64,000 nt of DNA from JBJMQS01 sp045802605 (lineage in GTDB: Bacteria > Planctomycetota > Planctomycetia > Gemmatales > Gemmataceae): NCBI GenBank assembly GCA_045802605.1, contig JBJMQS010000015.1, positions 124,001 through 188,000 on the forward strand, in the 5' to 3' direction. The position numbers were made by a program, and so were the translations under genes. Shown in pieces: positions 61,601-64,000 of this stretch (position 1 is the stretch's first letter; the number at the start of each line of letters is the position of its first letter). Below the pieces are notes generated by a model, which saw only the letters and a program-made list of their open reading frames with translations, was not told the DNA's origin and searched no databases.

Positions 61601-62569
61601 GACGATGTCGAAATCGAGCACGTCGGGAAGGATTCCGCGCCCCCGTGGGCGGTCAATGGGCACGCCTGGCACACTCGCGATCGCCTGTCGCATCAAGGCA
61701 AGGCCTGCGTCTGGGAAGGCGCCGCCCTCGAATGGGTCATTGAGCGCATTCACAAGCTCGGCGATTTCTCGCCGACCAACTGGAGTGAACGCACGATCGT
61801 AGAGATCGCCGCGCCGGTGAAGTCACAAGGATGGTTCCTCCACGCCATGACCGGCGGCGAGCGATTGCTGCGATTGGTGTTCCGCGTCGCCCGCAACACG
61901 TTTCAGGTGGGAACACTTTCGGAGAGCCTGGGCATCGCGACGCTGAATGAAATCGATGATGCGGATGTTTGCGGTGACGAGAAGCGGGTGCGCGTCGCCA
62001 ACCGCAAGGGACCATGGCAAGAAGTGACGATCCTGGTTTACAAGAAGAGCGAGATCGACACGCCGGCCTTTGAAAAATTCCTCCGTGCCGCGATCGAGGC
62101 GTTCCAAAAGAACTTGAACAGAATGCAGATCAAGCCGGAAGATGTGATGCCCTGGAAGGTCAACGGCGAACGCTGGCATCTCAGCGAAAAAGGTTTTTCA
62201 CCGGGCCAACGAGTGAAATGGGATCGCCGGATTCTTTCCCGACTTATCGAGATTGTCCGCACTGTTGAGTCAGACGTGGAAATCAAATGGGACGTCCGCG
62301 ATACGATCAGTTTCAAGTTACCCAGTGTTTCCACCTGCTGGTCGAGGTGGTGGACCAAAGCCAACGCGGCCCTCGATTGCCGCTTCTACGGACCGAAAGG
62401 TGTCTTCAACCTCGCGCAGCTCGAGGGTTTAGCACACGAAGTCGAGCTCGTTCATGAAAAGGCAAACGAGGATGTGATCCGTCTGTTATTTGTGGCACCT
62501 GAGAACATCGACGCAAAACGATTGACGGAATTCTTGAAGACGCATGCGGCTAGTGCGCGAAAAACGTGA
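55685..62569 (+). CDS. uvrA: Double-length UvrA (tandem fused excinuclease subunits) with extra C-terminal domain
   Basis: 2294 residues from ATG 55685. Two complete UvrA units in one chain give four ABC ATPase modules. Walker A 'GSGKSS' occurs near 36, 663, 1031 and 1655; the 'LSGGEAQR' signature occurs near 508, 864, 1480 and 1841. Each is followed by 'LDEPS/TxGLHxRDN' or 'LDEPTTGLHFDDV'. Each unit keeps its zinc modules, such as 'CPTC', 'CPGC', 'CEAC' and 'CPVC'. UvrA finds bulky DNA damage and loads UvrB. A further 330 residues follow with an internal duplication ('PWAVNGHAWH' near 1988, 'PWKVNGERWH' near 2157). Fused double UvrA is known from Chlamydiae; the tail domain is not recognised. 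Confidence 0.93.
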   Translation: MDDRRIIVRGAREHNLRGVNLELPRDQLVVFTGVSGSGKSSLAFDTLYAEGQRRYIESLSSYARQFLGQLPKPDVDFISGLSPAISIQQKTAGRNPRSTVGTITEVYDFFRVLYARVGLGHCPTCGRPITAQTREQIVSRVLALPVGTRFLVLAPMVRGQKGEFKDLFADLLKRGYVRARVDGTIVRLTDDLKLDRRIRHDIAVVVDRLQNEPKIRTRLAEAVEAALGLANGAVIISIENEAGQPVEDKRVASTAQDILLSAHYVCTHCNQSFEEPTPQLFSFNSPHGMCPGCDGLGSKFTFDPDLIVPDPSLSFFAGAVPIVGPLRGMGRWRKHIYEGIAETFGIDLKKPWRDLSEENRRILLNGTGSRSLVFTWKQRGGGVWKHKGTWEGIIPQLLASFRKTAAGPRRLQLEKLMKVVRCPDCGGKRLNPQARAVTIAGKSIVDSASMPIGDLSEFVAEGGKLVKALEPIQRVIAAELLKEIRGRLGFLLNVGLHYLTLERSAPTLSGGEAQRIRLAGQIGSGLVGVLYILDEPSIGLHPRDNDRLLRSLERLRDVGNTVLVVEHDEDTMRAADYIVDFGPGPGVRGGEVVARGSYQDLLEHTDSLTADYLAGRKSIAVPSKRRPTGKAVLRVAGARHHNLKNITVDFPLGVFIGVTGVSGSGKSSLVNDILLTAVGDRLSANGQAEETEEAQPDADAEEAKTDFDRIDGVENIDKVIAIDQSAIGRTPRSNPATYIKVFDEIRQLYSTVTDAKLRGYQPGRFSFNRPGGRCEACEGNGANKLEMDFLADVWVTCPVCEGKRFNRETLQVRYRGKSIHDVLEMDVQDALVHFEHVPKVRAMLQTLHEVGLDYLKLGQPSPTLSGGEAQRIKLAKELCRRSTGKTLYVLDEPTTGLHFDDVRKLLEVLHRFADDGNTVLVIEHNLDVIKTADWLIDLGPEGGAGGGEVVAVGTPEKVAGSRRSHTGAALKKLFQPNSSDGKAPKSNGKLPPVERASRLENIRVEGAQQHNLKNITVDIPRDKMTVCSGPSGSGKSSLAIDTVYAEGQRRYVESLSSYARQFLGQVQKPKVDRIDGLSPAISIEQKTTSKSPRSTVGTVTEVYDYLRVLYARLGQPYCPHCNIPVGTQTADEVIDKVMSLPEGGKYFVLAPVERRGQEKYEAIWADIRRAGYARIRVDGRSFNLEDPPTIDHRRKHDVEVIIDRIVVRSGQRTRVADAVEQALAFGKGLVRIAHVDPDKDETKWKVDRYSQHLSCDNCGRSLEPLNPHNYSFNSPLGWCPSCEGLGTQSGASTDLLIRDSAQTFRGGAVAAWPDLTPNNPFTAFAEAIAKHVGFTLDTRYQDLTPQQQRQILFGTGDVWLPLSGGVSFQYKGLIPAIDEASRVSFVYRQRLEHLVGDVPCSTCHGSRLRDDAAAVRFAGATIGELCNRPISDTWRMFNGMKLNKREKQVAGDLLREVESRLKFLVDVGLDYLSLSRSSPTLSGGEAQRIRLASQIGSGLTGVLYVLDEPTIGLHPRDNRRLLKALHQLRDLGNTLLVVEHDRDVIAGSDCLLDFGPGAGDQGGEVVAAGPPARVAKSKDSLTGKYLSGRVAIPVPTNRRIGRWEPIAAKPIRGTNRKTAPTATELVVKGARHHNLKNIDVRFPLGTLITVTGVSGSGKSSLVHEVLHDTLARKLHRARTIGAAHDQITGMDQIDKIISVDQDPIGNTPMSNPATFTGVFDLIRELFARLPEAKIRGYQPRRFSFNKPGGRCEACEGNGQKKIEMHFLPDVWVECDVCHGSRYDPETLAVKYKGKSIADVLNLRVHEALELFGNIPKIRRILQTLADVGLDYIALGQPAPTLSGGEAQRVKLAGELARPNTGKTLYVLDEPTTGLHFDDVRKLLEVLQRLVDLGNTVVVVEHNLDVIKSADWVIDLGSEAGFAGGYLVAEGPPETIAAAPNSHTGEFLKQILAADPHAERPRFDPMAAEKARSDDVEIEHVGKDSAPPWAVNGHAWHTRDRLSHQGKACVWEGAALEWVIERIHKLGDFSPTNWSERTIVEIAAPVKSQGWFLHAMTGGERLLRLVFRVARNTFQVGTLSESLGIATLNEIDDADVCGDEKRVRVANRKGPWQEVTILVYKKSEIDTPAFEKFLRAAIEAFQKNLNRMQIKPEDVMPWKVNGERWHLSEKGFSPGQRVKWDRRILSRLIEIVRTVESDVEIKWDVRDTISFKLPSVSTCWSRWWTKANAALDCRFYGPKGVFNLAQLEGLAHEVELVHEKANEDVIRLLFVAPENIDAKRLTEFLKTHAASARKT

Positions 62570-62576
62570 CCCGAGG

Positions 62577-62650
62577 TTGTGTAGCCGCGGGCTTCAGCCC
62601 GCGCCGAACTGGCAAACGCTTGTCCGGCGCGGGCTGCATCCCGCAGCCAC
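62577..62650. repeat. TAGCCGCGGGCT-family palindrome, copy 2
   Basis: Arms about 62577-62605 and 62626-62650; the loop ACTGGCAAACGCTTGTCC matches that of copy 1 at 38041-38120. It lies between the convergent uvrA and small exported-protein genes. Confidence 0.9.
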
Positions 62651-62665
62651 ATCAACAACAGAAAT

Positions 62666-62985
62666 TTACTTCGTGTCGGCAGGCGCTTTGCCGGCCATGA
62701 TCTCGCGGAGCTTCGCCTTTTGCGCATCGGTCAAAATGGCTTCGCTTCCTTGCGCTCTTTCTCTTGCGCCGCAGTGATCTGCGCTTTCAGATCGTCGATC
62801 TGTTTCGTGTACTTGGCGCGGATGTCGTAAATCTGAGTCTTCTGCTTGTCGTCGAGCCCAAGTTTGGACCAGTTTGGCGGAAGTTGACCGTGGGATTTGC
62901 CACCCGCGGCCTTGTCGTCGCCGCTGACACCGGCGGTGACCAAGCCAAACGCAACCACAAACATCGCAAAGCGGAGGGGCTTCAT
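62666..62985 (-). pseudogene. Small exported Spy/LTXXQ-like protein, frameshifted near its end
   Basis: From ATG 62985 a signal peptide (MKPLRFAMFVVAFGLVTAGVSG) leads to a helical, charged body: 'LGLDDKQKTQIYDIRAKYTKQIDDLKAQITAAQEKERKEA'. The frame then ends early (KPF-stop at 62731). One frame over, the sequence continues 'ILTDAQKAKLREIMAGKAPADTK' to a stop at 62666. 'LTDAQKAKL' is the L-T-x-x-Q motif of Spy/CpxP-type periplasmic chaperone relatives. Adding one G near 62738 would restore a 106-residue protein. It is either a real one-base deletion or a sequence error. Confidence 0.72.
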
Positions 62986-63109
62986 GGGCTACCTCAAGAT
63001 GGTTAAAGAAATCTTGTCTGGTCTCATGTAATCGGAGGCTGCGCCGTCGTCAACAAAAAAGAGTTCAGAAACTGACAGAATTCCACTTTTGATGACAACC
63101 TGTAACGGG

Positions 63110-64000
63110 TCAGGCTTGGTGCTCGACCGGCGTAAGCTCATCCAATGGCACCTCCCACTGCCCGATGCCCACGCTGACTAAAGCGGATCGCTTCTTCAAA
63201 TCCACCCGCATTACGCGGCCGGTCTTGTCAAAACGCTGGACGTGAACTTCGTCGTTCACCTTGAGACGTTCGCGGGCCGCTTTCAAAGCGATGTCGGCCT
63301 GAGACTGCCGCTCGATAGCCGCCAGATGCTCCGCGGCCTGATCGCGCTGACGCTCGGCGTCGAGCTTGGCGGCGACCGCTTCACTGCGAATTTGCTCCGC
63401 TTCTTGCCGGAGTTGTTGGAGCTTATTGATTTCCGGCGTGCGGCGTTGCTTTCGACGCAGATAGTGAAACGCGCGACGAAGCAGGTCCCGCGGCAGCTTG
63501 AGCCGTTTGGCGATTTGCAGCGCGTTGGACATGCCGAATTGCCCAACCAGCAACCGGTAGGTCGGCTGCAATGTCTGGGGATCAAACTCGACCGCCGCAT
63601 TCTCCGCCCGCGGGTTGCCGAGCGCGTACGTCTTCAAGTCACCCAGATGCGTCGTCACAATGGCGCGACAGCCGATGCGGTCGAGGCCATCAAGAATGGC
63701 ACGGCCCAATGCTGCGCCCTCCGTCGGATCGGTGCCGGCGCCAAGCTCGTCCAACATCACGAGACTGTGCGCTGTCGCCGTGCGAAAGATCTCGGCGATG
63801 CGCGACATGTGCGAGCTGAATGTCGATAGCGATTGCTCGAGTGATTGCTCGTCGCCAATGTCAGCCAAAACTTGATCGAACACCGGGACCAAGCTACCTT
63901 CGGCTACCGGAATGTGCATACCGGCCTGAGCCATGAGCGTCAGCAAGCCCACGGTCTTGAGCGTGACTGTTTTGCCGCCGGTATTTGGGCCGGTGATGAC
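63110..64000 (-). CDS. mutS2: MutS2-like ATPase, C-terminal part (continues beyond window)
   Basis: The frame is open at the right edge, so this is the last 296 codons or so. Walker A 'TGPNTGGKTVTLKTVGLL' is at the edge. It is followed by 'FSSHMSRIAEIF', Walker B 'LVMLDELGAGTDPTEGAALGRAIL' and the 'VTTHLGDLKTYA' switch, all typical of MutS2. A charged coiled-coil section (about 170-220 from the last visible Met) follows, then a KOW-like 'LKVNDEVHVQRFDKTGRVMRVD' segment. The protein stops at 'ELTPVEHQA' without the Smr nuclease domain usually found at the MutS2 C-terminus. Confidence 0.88.
   Translation of the reverse strand, partial: VITGPNTGGKTVTLKTVGLLTLMAQAGMHIPVAEGSLVPVFDQVLADIGDEQSLEQSLSTFSSHMSRIAEIFRTATAHSLVMLDELGAGTDPTEGAALGRAILDGLDRIGCRAIVTTHLGDLKTYALGNPRAENAAVEFDPQTLQPTYRLLVGQFGMSNALQIAKRLKLPRDLLRRAFHYLRRKQRRTPEINKLQQLRQEAEQIRSEAVAAKLDAERQRDQAAEHLAAIERQSQADIALKAARERLKVNDEVHVQRFDKTGRVMRVDLKKRSALVSVGIGQWEVPLDELTPVEHQA

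Overview
The window is a stretch of bacterial chromosome, most likely from a planctomycete (Planctomycetota, probably a Gemmata-type lineage). Several traits point there: a DUF1559 pseudopilin; three very large exported proteins that open with the arginine-rich 'LExR..P' type N-terminal motif; several Hanks-type kinases, one fused to a tubulin-like domain; homologues of methylofuran (H4MPT-linked C1) biosynthesis genes; an archaeal-type prolyl-tRNA synthetase; and a double-length UvrA like the one known from the related Chlamydiae. Lineage below phylum is inference. Both ends cut genes: a subtilisin-like protease on the left and a MutS2-like ATPase on the right.

Layout. 1-10 kb: S8 protease, a compact mfnF-mfnE-arginase operon, an Hsp70-family protein, a repeat-rich exported protein with a dockerin-like end, and scpA. 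10-18 kb: the kinase/tubulin-like fusion, then an accessory patch holding a tiny basic protein, a SinR/Cas2-like protein, a two-helix membrane protein, a HipA-like kinase with its DUF3037-like partner, and an IS1595 transposase. 18-35 kb: an ASCH gene coupled to an mfnB gene that is broken by a palindromic insertion, a phosphatase, proS, several envelope proteins, a DHH phosphoesterase, ribF with a NifU-like gene, the RNase P RNA, clpS and the pseudopilin. 35-43.3 kb: an almost complete tryptophan-to-aminomuconate (kynurenine) catabolic cluster of eight enzymes. 43.4-50 kb: tRNA-Leu, rhomboid protease, Nif3-like protein, TPR and GNAT proteins, then an fpr-kinase-accA operon. 50-64 kb: two FG-GAP surface proteins, the giant UvrA, a frameshifted small exported protein, and the start-less MutS2-like gene.

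The most unusual structural theme is the load of long imperfect palindromes (arms about 25-50 bp) in the gaps between genes. At least five sequence families are visible, three of them with more than one copy here. Stop codons of several genes lie inside a palindrome arm. One family, with arms reading AACCRCAGAG..., has four copies. In one of them a GxxExxY-type nuclease-like gene sits between the arms, suggesting an autonomous element with hairpin-only derivatives. A related repeat has become a 38-bp helix in the RNase P RNA, and another palindrome has split mfnB.

All family calls were made by reading motifs; no database search was run. Start codons were chosen from ribosome-binding sites and family lengths where visible.
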